DNA of 64,000 nucleotides from Chloroflexi bacterium TSY (GCA_019217005.1 JAHBNG010000060.1:1-64000); one strand, 5' to 3'. Counted from the stretch's first letter, positions 48,962 to 59,552 are shown. The notes: a model not told the origin generated them from the sequence alone. Program-made: numbers and translations.

Positions 48962-49783
48962 TTATATCAGTTCAGGTGACACGGCCCTTTCCAGCAGGCC
49001 ACCGAACAGATTCACGCTGGCTTTGCGTCCCATAATATGCTTCCCCATAAAGGCCAGTACATTGTTGATGCGGCCCGGAATGACTGACGGTCGCTTGCCC
49101 AGCGCGGCCAGCGCCGCGGCGGCTGTGGGTTCTGGCGCCATAAAGGGGAGTGGCATCTTTGAAAAGTCAATGCCCGTGATGCGGTCGGCCATGGGCGTCC
49201 TTGTCATACCAGGCGACAGCACAAGCACGTCCACGCCCTGCTTCTTCAGTTCATAATAGAGCGACTCGCCCAAACTGACGATATATGATTTGGACGCTGC
49301 ATAGTTCGCCAGATAGGGAGCAGGGCTATAGCCGATAGTGCCGGACAGCATCACGATGCCACCGCGTCCGCGTGCGCTCATCTGCTGGCCGAATAGATAG
49401 ACCAACTCCATCTGCGACGTGATATTTAACTGAATCAGTTGGCTAAGACTGTCGCGATCTGCCTTGATGAATGCGCCGAACTGCTCGACTGCCGCGTTGG
49501 CGACCAGCAGCCCAACCTCAATATCGTTGGTCGCCTCGACAACGGCATCGATGGCATTCGGCTCACTCAGGTCAGCTTGCACAGTACGTACATCAACACC
49601 GTAAGCCTGCGCAAGCTCCTGGGACTTACTCTCGAGGGACTCGCGTCGGCGCGCGACCAGCACGATGTTGAGGCCGCGCTCGGCCAGTTGGTTGGCAAAC
49701 GCGGCACCGATGCCGGATGTACCACCGGTGACAACAGCCCAAGGTCCGTATTTCTCTGGTGAAATGTTCTTGCGTTTGTTCAT
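48962..49783 (-). CDS. Short-chain dehydrogenase/reductase
   Basis: 273 residues. The cofactor site is TGGTSGIG, with the NAAV motif for NAD(P) fold stability. The catalytic Ser is in MLSGTIG and the Tyr/Lys pair in NYAASKSY. An Arg-rich stretch after the second beta strand (VARRRE) suggests NADPH use. The substrate is unknown, but the architecture is typical of fatty-chain or ketone reductases. Confidence 0.88.
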   Translation of the reverse strand: MNKRKNISPEKYGPWAVVTGGTSGIGAAFANQLAERGLNIVLVARRRESLESKSQELAQAYGVDVRTVQADLSEPNAIDAVVEATNDIEVGLLVANAAVEQFGAFIKADRDSLSQLIQLNITSQMELVYLFGQQMSARGRGGIVMLSGTIGYSPAPYLANYAASKSYIVSLGESLYYELKKQGVDVLVLSPGMTRTPMADRITGIDFSKMPLPFMAPEPTAAAALAALGKRPSVIPGRINNVLAFMGKHIMGRKASVNLFGGLLERAVSPELI

Positions 49784-49856
49784 GATATGTTTTCCTTGCA
49801 GGTAGCTATTCAGCTTGTTCGCACTTCAGCCAAGCTGATTGGCTGTATCAATTTCG

Positions 49857-49887
49857 GGTGACTGTCACGTTCAAAGTGACAGTCACC
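49857..49887. terminator. Perfect 12-bp hairpin between SDR genes
   Basis: ggtgactgtcac (49857-49868) pairs exactly with 49876-49887 around gttcaaa. It lies after the end of the SDR gene at 49927 on the minus strand. A following AAT-rich stretch is weak, so termination is likely but not certain. Confidence 0.5.
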
Positions 49888-49926
49888 TTGACTGACTTAT
49901 TTGATAGACTTATTTGATCGGTGTTC

Positions 49927-50688
49927 CTACAGCTGGGTAAAACCACCATCGGCGACAACTTCTGTACCCAACAGAAATGAAGAATCTTCGGATGCCAGGA
50001 ACAACGCAACCTTGGCAATTTCATCCGGGCGACCCATGCGATGCAGGGGGATCCGCCCCATGAGTTGCTGCTGAAAACCCGCGATGGCTTCTTGGGGTAT
50101 CCCCAACTTATCGGTGCTCCAAAATGGGGTCTCCGTAATACCCGGACTCAGGGCATTGACTCGGATGTTTCTGTCCAGGAAGCTGGCGGATAGGGTTCTA
50201 GCCAGCGAGCGGATGGCTGCTTTACTAGCCGCAAAGACCGCATTATTGGCCATCCCCACTTGATTGGCCACGCCGGTGTTCAAAATAACCGAGGCACCCT
50301 GGCTGAGTAATGAACTTGCTTGTTGCACCGTAAAAAATACGCCTTTCACATTGGTGTCCATCTGTTCATCAAAAACGGCTTCGTCAACCGCAGCGATGGG
50401 TCGGGGCTTGGCAATGGCGGCGTTGACAAACAGAATATCGATGCGGTCATACCGTTGTTCAACTTGGTTAAACAAGCTGACAACATCTTGGACCTGAGAC
50501 GTATCGGCGCGGATGGCTTCACTGCGCTCGCCGATCTCTTGCGCCGCCTTATCCAGTCGCGCTTGGTCGCGCCCCGTGATGATCACGATGGCCCCTTCCT
50601 GATGAAATAGTTTGGCCGTTGCCAGGCCAATGCCGCTGTTGCCGCCGGTAATCACGGCAATTTTGTTGTTTAACTTTAGATGGTTCAT
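49927..50688 (-). CDS. Short-chain dehydrogenase-like protein with altered active site
   Basis: 253 residues. The cofactor motif TGGNSGIG, the NAAI motif and the C-terminal GTEVVADGGF are classical SDR features. The catalytic Tyr position reads Phe (VFAASKAA instead of YxxxK) and the usual Ser is replaced in LNTGVAN. The protein may be inactive or use a different mechanism. It lies downstream of the phased repeat array at 50881-50985. Confidence 0.85.
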   Translation of the reverse strand: MNHLKLNNKIAVITGGNSGIGLATAKLFHQEGAIVIITGRDQARLDKAAQEIGERSEAIRADTSQVQDVVSLFNQVEQRYDRIDILFVNAAIAKPRPIAAVDEAVFDEQMDTNVKGVFFTVQQASSLLSQGASVILNTGVANQVGMANNAVFAASKAAIRSLARTLSASFLDRNIRVNALSPGITETPFWSTDKLGIPQEAIAGFQQQLMGRIPLHRMGRPDEIAKVALFLASEDSSFLLGTEVVADGGFTQL

Positions 50689-50868
50689 GGTAATTTCCCT
50701 TTCTTCATAGACTGGTACATAGCGGTGTATATACCACGGCGGTTATGTTCGTTTCCTACCTCTGGTGAGGGGCGTGCGGAACCATTAGCTTACTTGCGCC
50801 GGGATATACAAGGTTCTTGTCATCGTTTCGACGATTTGTCTGACAGTTGCCGTTGCAACTTATGATCC

Positions 50869-50985
50869 AGTATAGAAGCGAAAGGGGTGGAGTGTCATCG
50901 GGCAAAGAGTGGAGTTTCGCAATACAGGGGGGTGGAGTTCGGCAAATAAGGGGGGATGGAGTGTGGCAAAATAGGGGGTGGAGAA
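50869..50985 (-). promoter_or_regulatory. Phased direct-repeat array and -10 box before the SDR gene
   Basis: On the minus strand five copies of CTCCA (most followed by YCCC) start 22-24 bases apart. On the plus strand their tggag cores are at 50888, 50910, 50933, 50957 and 50979. They lead to a TATACT box (50869-50874). Spacing near two helical turns on one side of a -10 box suits tandem binding of an activator. The STAND-LuxR protein encoded just upstream is the obvious candidate. Confidence 0.55.
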
Positions 50986-50988
50986 AGC

Positions 50989-53594
50989 TTACAGCAGGCC
51001 CAGTTCTGTCGAGCGCGTAACCGCCTGGACGCGGTTCGTTACGTCCAGCTTGCGGTAAATATTGTTGATATGGGTTTTCACCGTACTCAAGGTGACGATC
51101 ATCTTGGTGGCAATTTCGCGGTTTTGCAGCCCGGCGGCGATATAGTGAAGGACTTCCAGTTCCCGTTCACTCAGCGGTTCAATCAAGGGTTGGTCTGCTT
51201 TGGGAATGAAGCGAGGTCCGGTCTCGGCGGTCGACTGGAACGGTTCTGATAATGCTTTCAGCAGATGTCCGGTCACGACAGACAGATCAAGCGTTGGGGC
51301 GGCCTGTTTCGCCGCTACGACGAACTCGGGTGAGTGCGCAGATTCATAATGAGCCAGACGCTGTTGCGCCTGGGTTTTGGTTTCATCTTCACTGGCCGGA
51401 TGACGCGCAGCCAAGGCCAACAACTCCAGCCCGTGCGCGGTTTGATCACTCTGGAGTAGCAAGTCGCTAATGCCAACGAGTAACGAAAGTGTGAGGGGCA
51501 CAATTTGAATCTCGACAGCAATCTGTAAGGCTTGGCGAAACTGTTCCTGGGCCGCCACATGGTGGCTCTGAAGCAACGCTGCCTGCCCAAACCATTGCGG
51601 GCAATAGCCTCACCACCATGATCACTAATTTCCTGGTAGAGAGACAGGCTCTGCTCAAACAATTGCGTCGCCTCGGCATAATTTTCCTGCAAGATAGCCA
51701 CCTTTCCCAACTGGCTTAGGGCCAGCGCCATCCCTTCCGGGTCCGCAAACGTTTCGCGTATGGCATAGCAGGCCTGAAAATGCTGTCGGGCTTTCTGAAA
51801 ATCAGCCAAGGTCCGGGCAACGTTGCCCATCTCGTTAAGGACATAGGCCATAAACCAGTGATTTTGGCTCTCTTCGGTCAGGTCGTAGGCTTGTTGGGCA
51901 TAATCGCGAGCCGCCTCATATTGCCCTTGTGCATAAGCCGAGCTGGTTAACGCAAACAGATCCAGGGTGAGGTTAATTTTGTCGTCCCGGGCTTCATTGC
52001 GGCGACGCGCTTCCTCACCCTGCCTAGCTGCTTCGGCATAATCGCCCACAACATTTGCTAGCGTTGCCAGGACCGTCAAGGGCTCGGTTCCCATGCCGGG
52101 GTGTGGGTCAATATGCAGCCGCTGAAAGATGGACCGGCTGCGTTCTAACAAGGTTTTGGCCTGCACCACACGGCCCAGACGAATCGTCAACCACGCCAAA
52201 GCACATTGCAGTGCGGCCAGGGTGGCCTCCGTTTGTTCGTCTGTAGTCTCCTCATCCAACACTTGGATCGCCTTTTCAAAGGCATTGATCCCTTCAACGT
52301 AACGGCCTTGCGCATTACAGAAAAGGAAGAACGTATAGTTGGCTTTTTGAATATCGTGTACCCGAGCCCGCTTGATAGCCCACTGCCAGGCCGCCCGGAT
52401 GTTTTCAAGCTCAGCCCGAATCTCGAGGAAAGCCTCCCGTTGCCGTCCACTATTTACATCTGTTCGGCGGATATGCAGAAAATCGCAAAAATAGGCGCAG
52501 TGGGCATCATGCGTGGCAACTTCCTCAACCGGAGATTGGGCCAATTGTTCAGCACCATATTGGCGCAACAACTCGTGAACTTGGTAACGTCCGCTCACTC
52601 TTGCTGTCGTAGCTGCCGGTTCCCAACGCAGTAAGGCTTTGTCCTGCAAAGATGAAAGCTGCGGCAATGAAGCATCGGTTACCGCGGTCGCAGCGTGGCG
52701 GTTAAAGCCGCCACGGAATACGGATACGCAGGCAAAAACGGCTTGTTCGTTTTCGGTTAGCTGCTGCCAGGTATGGTCAAAAATCGCCTGAATACTGCGA
52801 TGACGCGCCGGCATGTTGCGTAGGCTGGTGCTGAGAAAGTTGAGACCCCCTTGAATCTCAGCCGCAATTTCGGCGCAGGTCAGACTTCTGGCCCAGGTTG
52901 CGGCCAATTCAAGGGCCAGGGGCATGCCGTCTACCAGTTGGCAGATGCGGTTCAGCGCGGCCGGGTCTTCATCTACCGCAAAATCATGGCGTACCTGACG
53001 GGCACGTTCCACAAACAGTTCGACCGCTGCAAATTCAGTCGGTGAGGTTGGCAATGCCGACGTGGGGAAAGGCAACCCTTCCACGGGGTAGAGCCATTCC
53101 TCGCGCATGTGCAGCGCTTCACGCGCGGTAATCAACAATTTGATCTGTGGGACCACAGCTAGCAGTTGACTCAGTAGTCCTGGTCCGTCTCCTCCTAGCA
53201 GGTGCTCAAAATTATCTAACACTAACAATAATTGCCGATCACGCAGAGAGTCACATATCTGTTGGAACGGGGGCTTCTGACTAGCCAGCGTAATTTGCAG
53301 TATATCGGCCATGGCCGCGGGCAAAAATTCAACGGATTGAACCGACTGCAAGGGGATGAAATGGATACCGTCAGCAAACCCAGTCTGGCATTGCGTCGCC
53401 ACTTGGATGGCTAAGCGCGTCTTCCCGATACCGCCCATGCCCACTAGGGTCAACATACGACAATTCGGATCGGCCAGGCAGTTGGCAACTTCGGCCAGTT
53501 CCTTATCCCGGCCGATAAACAGGGTGGGCTGGACTGGGACACGGAGGCGATGAGTAGCCTGTGAGGGTCTGGGCTGTGGCTGACTGGAAACCAT
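50989..53594 (-). pseudogene. STAND (NB-ARC/TPR) LuxR-type regulator, one frameshift
   Basis: Residues 20-330 form an NB-ARC-like ATPase with GMGGIGKTR. TPR-like helices follow (about 390-750), then a C-terminal LuxR helix-turn-helix (LSERELEVLHYI, STVKTHINNI). The frame breaks near 51583-51587, where ARNGLG should run on to QAALLQSHH. One missing C in ggcagg explains it. Restored length is about 868 residues. Such proteins activate target genes after ligand-driven oligomerisation. Confidence 0.85.
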
Positions 53595-53911
53595 TGGTGA
53601 CTCCCTTGAATCTATGGAGGTTATCTACGCTATCGTTTGGCATCCCTAATTATATCATATAGCCTAAAGAGGGCGTTCGGACTTTAGTCAGAGAAGCCGA
53701 TCAATCGATGCCTGCCCGAGGCTAAAGCCATCCGGCTACCAAACGGTGCCTGCTAAACCAGGCTGGCTGGCGGACGAACCAGCCCGATTGATGGAGCGTT
53801 GTTTGGTAGCTCAGAGTTAAAACCGCTGGGTGGGCATCACATTCACGCCAACTTGTGGGTAAAGCTTAGAACTCTATCGAGCTACTAACCGATCAGCTGA
53901 TTTATTTGCAC

Positions 53912-53940
53912 TTGTAACGCGTACTCTCCCATATTATAAT
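53912..53940 (+). promoter_or_regulatory. Promoter of the MalT-like gene
   Basis: TTGTAA (53912-53917), 17 bases, then TATAAT (53935-53940), 65 bases before the ATG. The rest of the 53595-54004 gap holds a CTAAAG/CTTTAG hairpin (about 53663-53686) and no gene. Confidence 0.6.
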
Positions 53941-54004
53941 AAGCTATGCTTGAGGATGCCCGACGAGAAGGTAGTCTACCGATTATTGAAAAGGGTGAGA
54001 CCGT

Positions 54005-56725
54005 ATGGCCATCCCTATCCTGCAAACCAAACTCTACATCCCGCCGCCACACCCCGCCTTCGTCTCCCGTGCGCGCTTGGTCGAACGTCTAAATAAAGGG
54101 CTCCAGCGCAAGCTCACCCTGATCGCTGCCCCAGCCGGTGCGGGCAAAACCACGTTGGTCAGTGATTGGTTTCAGCAACTCAACCAGTTCCCTGCCTGGC
54201 TTTCCCTTGATGAAGCCGATAGCGACGCCACCCGTTTCTGGCTGTACATCATTGCAGCACTCCAAACGGTGCGTCCCGATCTGGGTCGAGCTGCGCAAAC
54301 CTTGCTGGAAGCACCCGTTGACCCACCTTTTGAGACCGTGCTGATCAGCCTGATCAACGAAATTGCAGCCTCTCCTGACCGGATCATACTTGTCTTGGAT
54401 GACTATCACTTGATCGATGCCGCCGAGATTCACCAGACGCTGAACTTTCTCCTTGACCATTTGTCCCCCCAACTCCATCTGGTCGTGCTCACCCGCGAGG
54501 ATCCACCTCTGCCCCTGGCCCGATTGCGCGTGCAACAGCAAATGACCGAGATCCGCGTCAATGATTTGCGTTTCACAACCGATGAAACAGGCCAGTTTCT
54601 GAACCAAACAATGGGTCTGGCGTTGAATTTGGCTCAGATTCAAGCCTTGGAGCAACGGACGGAAGGTTGGGTGGCTGGATTGCAAATGGCCGCCTTATCA
54701 CTGCAAAATGTGAGCGATGCAGCCGACTTCATTGAGCGTTTCTCTGGGGATGATCGCTACGTGGTCGATTACCTGATGATCGAAGTGCTTGAAGGTCAGC
54801 CGGCACACGTCCAGGAGTTCCTGTTGCAAACCGCTATCCTCCAACGCCTGACAGCTCCTCTTTGCGAGGCGGTTACAGAGCGAGACGAGGGTCACGAGAC
54901 CTTGATCTATCTGGAACAGGCCGGGCTCTTTCTGATTGCCCTGGATAACCAGCGCATATGGTATCGCTATCACCACCTTTTCGCCGATTTGCTCCGTTAT
55001 CGCCTGACACAGGAATTGAGTGCGTCAGAGATACAACAGTTACACCAGCGTGCGGCCGCCTGGTTTGCCAAACACGAATTGATCGATGAGGCACTCCGCC
55101 ATAACCTGGCCGCTGAAGATTTCGGTCAAGCCGCCGCTTTGGTTGAATCCAACATACTCCGTGTGTTGAAGCAAGGTCAGCTCCGCAAAGTGGGGAAATG
55201 GTTCGACGCTCTTCCCGAGAGCATCATCCAGGTTCGTCCCTTCCTCTGTGTCTATCACGCGTGGGTTCTGCTTCTCATGGGCCAAGTGGAAGCGATGGAA
55301 ACTCGTCTCCAGGATGCCGAGCGTGCGCAGCAAACGGCGGCGGACCTATCCACCACTTTGGGTAAAGAGATTCGCGCCCACATCGCGGCCATGTATGCGT
55401 ATGTCGCCCGTCGCCAAGGAAAGATCGATGAGGGGCTCCAGCTTTTGCGGCAAGCATTGGCTGATCTACCAGAGGACAACCGCATTATCCAGAATGTGGT
55501 CCGCTATAACTTGGGCTTCACCCATCTGCTCGCTGGGCAAATCAAGCCAGCCATTCAATTTTTGCAGCAAGCAAGAAGAGATGCGCTGGCACTGGATAAT
55601 ATCTATACGGCTGCGAGTGCGGCAAGCGATCTGGCCGCTGCCTACATCATTCAGGGGCGCTTGACCGATGCCGCCGCATTGTATGAGGAAGAAATCGCAG
55701 CCGGGCTGGCCCGCAATCATGGACAACCTTTTCCACTTGCTGGAATTGCCTATGCAGGGTTGGGACAGATTCTCTATGAGCGCAACGATCTCCAAGCCGC
55801 CGAAGAATCCATCGACCAAGCCATCCAGTTGGGTGAATTGCTAACGGAATCAACAATCATCTTTGACGGGCTGGTCTCGATGGCCTGGCTCAAAGCAACA
55901 CAGCGCGACGAACCTGCGGCACAGGTGCTTTGGAAACGGGCAACCTCCTTGGCACAGCAGATGGGCGATCGGATGCGTGAGGCGTATGTCGCCACATGTC
56001 AAGTACGCGCCTGGCTCAGACAGAATGCGAATTGCGACCATTTATCCCCGCCGAGACAAGCGATAGAGTGGACAAGAATCCACCAAGAACAACAGCCCGA
56101 TACGATGGACCATCAAGAATGCTTCAGTCAACTGACGTTGGCTTGGTTCGAACTCACCCAAAATCAGCCGGGACAAGCATTCTTCCGGCTGACCAGCCTG
56201 GCAGAGATTGCCACTTCTCGCGGCTGGACTGACAATCTGATCAAGATTCTTGCGCTACAAGCACTCGCCCATTCTGCAAGCGGTGAATTGGATAGTGCGC
56301 TTGAGCCCCTCAGCCGTGCCTGCGATCTCGCTGCTTCCGAAGGGTACGTCCGCATCTTCCTTGATTACGGACTACCTATGCAGCGGTTGTTACAGCAAGC
56401 GGCAGAGCGCGGGATGGCACCCGCTTATATTACAAATCTACTGACTGCCTTCACAAGCGATGCAACAGTCATTGATACCACGCCAGCACGGTCCCCAATC
56501 CCCAATCTCCAATCTCCAATCCCCGATCTCATAGAGCCACTAAAGGAGCGAGAACAGCAGATCCTGCGTCTGATGGCTGCCAACCTAATGCATCAACAGA
56601 TCGCAGATGAACTCCATCTCTCCCTCAACACGGTCAAGTGGCACGCCCGCAACCTCTATGGCAAATTGGGCGTGTCGCGGCGCGCTGCCGCAATTGATCG
56701 CGCCCGTGAGTTAGGTATCCTTTAG
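54005..56725 (+). CDS. MalT-like ATP-dependent LuxR transcriptional activator
   Basis: 906 residues. The N-terminal ATPase (about 1-330) has Walker A APAGAGKTT and Walker B IILVLDDYH. A winged-helix/HEAT part and TPR-like repeats follow (about 340-800). The LuxR domain (last 65 residues) has LKEREQQILRLMAAN and LNTVKWHARNLYGKLG. A proline-rich linker before it (SPIPNLQSPIPDL) is encoded by a short near-tandem DNA repeat. It likely binds a small inducer, oligomerises with ATP and activates nearby genes. Confidence 0.92.
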   Translation: MAIPILQTKLYIPPPHPAFVSRARLVERLNKGLQRKLTLIAAPAGAGKTTLVSDWFQQLNQFPAWLSLDEADSDATRFWLYIIAALQTVRPDLGRAAQTLLEAPVDPPFETVLISLINEIAASPDRIILVLDDYHLIDAAEIHQTLNFLLDHLSPQLHLVVLTREDPPLPLARLRVQQQMTEIRVNDLRFTTDETGQFLNQTMGLALNLAQIQALEQRTEGWVAGLQMAALSLQNVSDAADFIERFSGDDRYVVDYLMIEVLEGQPAHVQEFLLQTAILQRLTAPLCEAVTERDEGHETLIYLEQAGLFLIALDNQRIWYRYHHLFADLLRYRLTQELSASEIQQLHQRAAAWFAKHELIDEALRHNLAAEDFGQAAALVESNILRVLKQGQLRKVGKWFDALPESIIQVRPFLCVYHAWVLLLMGQVEAMETRLQDAERAQQTAADLSTTLGKEIRAHIAAMYAYVARRQGKIDEGLQLLRQALADLPEDNRIIQNVVRYNLGFTHLLAGQIKPAIQFLQQARRDALALDNIYTAASAASDLAAAYIIQGRLTDAAALYEEEIAAGLARNHGQPFPLAGIAYAGLGQILYERNDLQAAEESIDQAIQLGELLTESTIIFDGLVSMAWLKATQRDEPAAQVLWKRATSLAQQMGDRMREAYVATCQVRAWLRQNANCDHLSPPRQAIEWTRIHQEQQPDTMDHQECFSQLTLAWFELTQNQPGQAFFRLTSLAEIATSRGWTDNLIKILALQALAHSASGELDSALEPLSRACDLAASEGYVRIFLDYGLPMQRLLQQAAERGMAPAYITNLLTAFTSDATVIDTTPARSPIPNLQSPIPDLIEPLKEREQQILRLMAANLMHQQIADELHLSLNTVKWHARNLYGKLGVSRRAAAIDRARELGIL

Positions 56726-56861
56726 CGATCCCCTATCCTTCTCATCTCACAACTTACCACACTTGCCACCACACTTTTCCCATCCCTTCGGGTGGTGACT
56801 CGCCATCCCTTTTTTTGTTATCCTCATCACATCGTTAGATAGGCAGGAGGTCATATTGCTC

Positions 56862-57155
56862 ATGAGCAACTCGACAGATTTTTCTAATCCGGATACGTCA
56901 TTCGACGCGACGCCCGCAGCAAAACCAACTCGTTACGAAATCCGCGTCAGCGGTCGTCTTAGTGAGCAGAGCGCGATCTGGTTTGACGGCATGGAACTCA
57001 CGGTGAACGAGGAGACCCAGCCACCCCAAACCATTATCCGGGGCACTGTCATCGATCAGGCCGCTTTGTACGGACTGATCAACCGGGCGCGCGACCTCGG
57101 TCTGACGCTCATATCGGTTCAACGCATCGATGAAGAAGTGGATATGGAACCGTAA
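56862..57155 (+). CDS. Small conserved-looking protein after the MalT-like gene
   Basis: 97 residues. The first 25 are disordered, then a compact beta-rich fold follows (TRYEIRVSGRLSE, WFDGMELTVNE, then a final DQAALYGLINRARDLGLTL). AGGAGG lies upstream, and a TTG at 56856 is the alternative start. Function is unknown. Its position suggests a partner or target of the regulator before it, or the head of the amidohydrolase cluster. Confidence 0.65.
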   Translation: MSNSTDFSNPDTSFDATPAAKPTRYEIRVSGRLSEQSAIWFDGMELTVNEETQPPQTIIRGTVIDQAALYGLINRARDLGLTLISVQRIDEEVDMEP

Positions 57156-57172
57156 ATATTGGAGAACGTATC

Positions 57173-58831
57173 ATGAAGCTCAAGTTGTTTGCGCTCATCA
57201 CTTGCACTGAGTACACCGTTGTGTTGATCGTCCGGCTGCCAACCCAGCCTACAGCGGCCGCTTCCCACCAACAGCAAGGCGATGTAGTTGCCTTTGTCAA
57301 CGTCAACGTGATTCCGATGGACACGGAGCGGATGCTGGAAAACCAGGCCCTCATCGTCGAAGGTGACCGCATCACCGCCATCGGTCCGGCAGATGAGGTG
57401 ACCGTGCCGGATGGTGCCGAAATCGTCGAAGGCAATGGCGCGTACCTCATGCCTGGCCTGGCCGATATGCACATGCATATCGGGGGAATAAGCCGTACCT
57501 TTGAGGGACCTGATCAACTCCGGTTCTACCTGGCAGAGGGGGTTACCACCATTCGCAACTTAAGCGCTATGTCGGAAGACCTGGTTTGGCGTGATGAGAT
57601 CGCTCGTGGCGAGGAATAGGTCCGACCCTATACAATGGTCGGAAGGTTATTGGCCTCCTGACGAACTACAGTCTATGGTCTATACATTTCGGGCGATCGT
57701 CATCCTGGCCCCGTCGTGAGCGGCCTTATTATTTGGCTGTTGGTGTGGGCGATACTCAAGTTGACGGGGAAAAAGGTGCAATTTCGCCAAACGAGACATT
57801 ATATCTTACCCAGTCTGGTTGTGCTTTTGCTGATGGGTGGGTTAGCGGCTTGGCTCAAAATTGTCCCGCTTAATGCTTATGTCTCCTTGTCTTACCCGTT
57901 TCCCACGGTCCCGGAGACTGGTGCGGAAGCTCGACGATTCGTCAGAGAAATAAAAGCAGCCGGTTATGATTTCATTAAACCATACGATTACTTGAGTGAA
58001 GAAGCCTACCTGGCCACTCTGGATGAGGCTCGTCAACAAAATATGTATACGGTCGGCCACCCTCTGGACGAGTTATCGCAGGAACTGGAAACCATGTTTA
58101 GCGGAGGGCTACGGGAAGTCGCGCATGTGGATGAGTTCATAGATTCACACATGATTGGGGAAGCCTCTCCGACGGGGTTCAACGAGGTTGAGTTTAATTA
58201 TGAAACCATTCCCCAGACCGCGGACATAGCCAAAGCCCATGATGTGATGGTTGTCTCCAATATGGTCACTGATGAGACCGTCTATAAGATTTTAGAAGAT
58301 GTCCAAGGCGGCCTGGCCCAACCTGAGTATGCCATTGTCCCGCCTGATGTGATGGACGACTGGAAAACGCAAGGGCGTTTTGTCAATTGGCAGGGTCAGC
58401 AAGGATGGCGGCGCAACGTCCTACAGCCTTTCTTGATGACCATGACGAAAGCCCTCCACGATGCTGGCGTTCCTCTTTTGATTGGAACAGATATCAGCGT
58501 CGAAGGGATGGTCCCTGCACACATCCACCGCGAGTTGGAGCTTTTGGTAGAGACCGGCCTGACCCCCTTTGAAGCCATTGAAGCCGGTACGAAGAACGCT
58601 GGTATAAGTGTGACACGCATGGGGCATGACGGTCGCTTTGGTACAGTCGAAGTAGGCCAACGCGCCGACCTGATTCTGCTTAAGCAAAACCCACTGGAAA
58701 ATGTCAGCCACACCCGCAACCGAGTTGGGGTGATGGCGCGCGGCCAATGGTTCACCCAGGCTGAGTTGGATGCGTTGGTGGATGAGTATGTGGGCACCTA
58801 CCGTACCGATGATACAGTGGTCTCAAAGTAA
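57173..58831 (+). pseudogene. Amidohydrolase with membrane segments, frameshifted
   Basis: The N-terminal part has a signal-like segment and the metal-binding HMHIGG motif of the amidohydrolase superfamily. A membrane part (SGLIIWLLVWAIL, LPSLVVLLLMGGL) follows from about 57716, then the rest of the barrel with GHPLDE, LLIGTDIS and GQRADLILL. Stops occur at 57617-57715. Coding-like stretches in other frames (GPTLYNGRKVIG, then PPDELQSMVYTF) bridge them, and missing C residues near 57655 and 57713 would repair most of it. The substrate is unknown. Confidence 0.75.
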
Positions 58832-58877
58832 ATACGCCCGCGACGATTACATCATATAATAGGAAGGAGAGAAGACG

Positions 58878-59552
58878 ATGAAATTCAAGCAAGTCACCCT
58901 CGTTGTTTTACTGACTTTATGCTTTGCCCTGACCGCCTGCGAAGGGGTAGAGCCGATGCTGGAGGCGGAATTGAAAGCGGACGTTATGGAAGAAATTCTC
59001 TCATCCGAATTTAGCTCCGCTACGGACCAATTTAGCCTCAGATATCCGGCAGATTGGGCGGCGGAAGAAGATATGGAAGGTGGGGTCTTGGTCATAGCCA
59101 ACTCTGAGATGGCCCTCGCGCGTTTCAACGCTGGCGAGGCCGAACCTGGGGATGTTGTCCTGCACATTGGCTTCCTACCGGCTGAATTCTTTGCAGCGTT
59201 TGACGTCCCAGTGGGAACAACACCGAAAGACACACTGCAGGCAATGATGCCAGTGCTTAAAATTGCAGGCCATCATGCGAATGATACGGCGGATGATGCA
59301 ACTGTGAGTGAGATCGAGGTTGTTGCGTTAGATGATACCCGTGAAGCGGCGCTGGTTATGGTCTCTGCAAATCAGCGAGAAGGTGGCTTTATGGTCTCTG
59401 AAGTTGCAAAAGGCATAACTGCGATCATTTCTATCGTGACTGCCCCCGGTGAATTTGAAACCATGTCAGACATTTTGTTGGCCGTTACGGCTACAATTGA
59501 GTTTAAGGGAACCTCCGAAGTCTTATGGCAGGCCATGCTGGGAGCCGAGTAA
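58878..59552 (+). CDS. Lipoprotein, PsbP-like
   Basis: 224 residues. The signal peptide ends in a lipobox FALTAC. The mature part (FSLRYPADWAAEED, then VLVIANSEMAL) has the beta-rich pattern seen in PsbP/DUF1795-type exported proteins. Function is unknown. It lies between the two amidohydrolase genes and could be their accessory. AGGAGAG precedes the ATG. Confidence 0.75.
   Translation: MKFKQVTLVVLLTLCFALTACEGVEPMLEAELKADVMEEILSSEFSSATDQFSLRYPADWAAEEDMEGGVLVIANSEMALARFNAGEAEPGDVVLHIGFLPAEFFAAFDVPVGTTPKDTLQAMMPVLKIAGHHANDTADDATVSEIEVVALDDTREAALVMVSANQREGGFMVSEVAKGITAIISIVTAPGEFETMSDILLAVTATIEFKGTSEVLWQAMLGAE

Noticed and set aside
53595..54004. Possible riboswitch or structured RNA before the MalT-like gene
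   Set aside because: Only a short CTAAAG/CTTTAG stem is visible and no known aptamer core was recognised. An Rfam covariance search would decide it.
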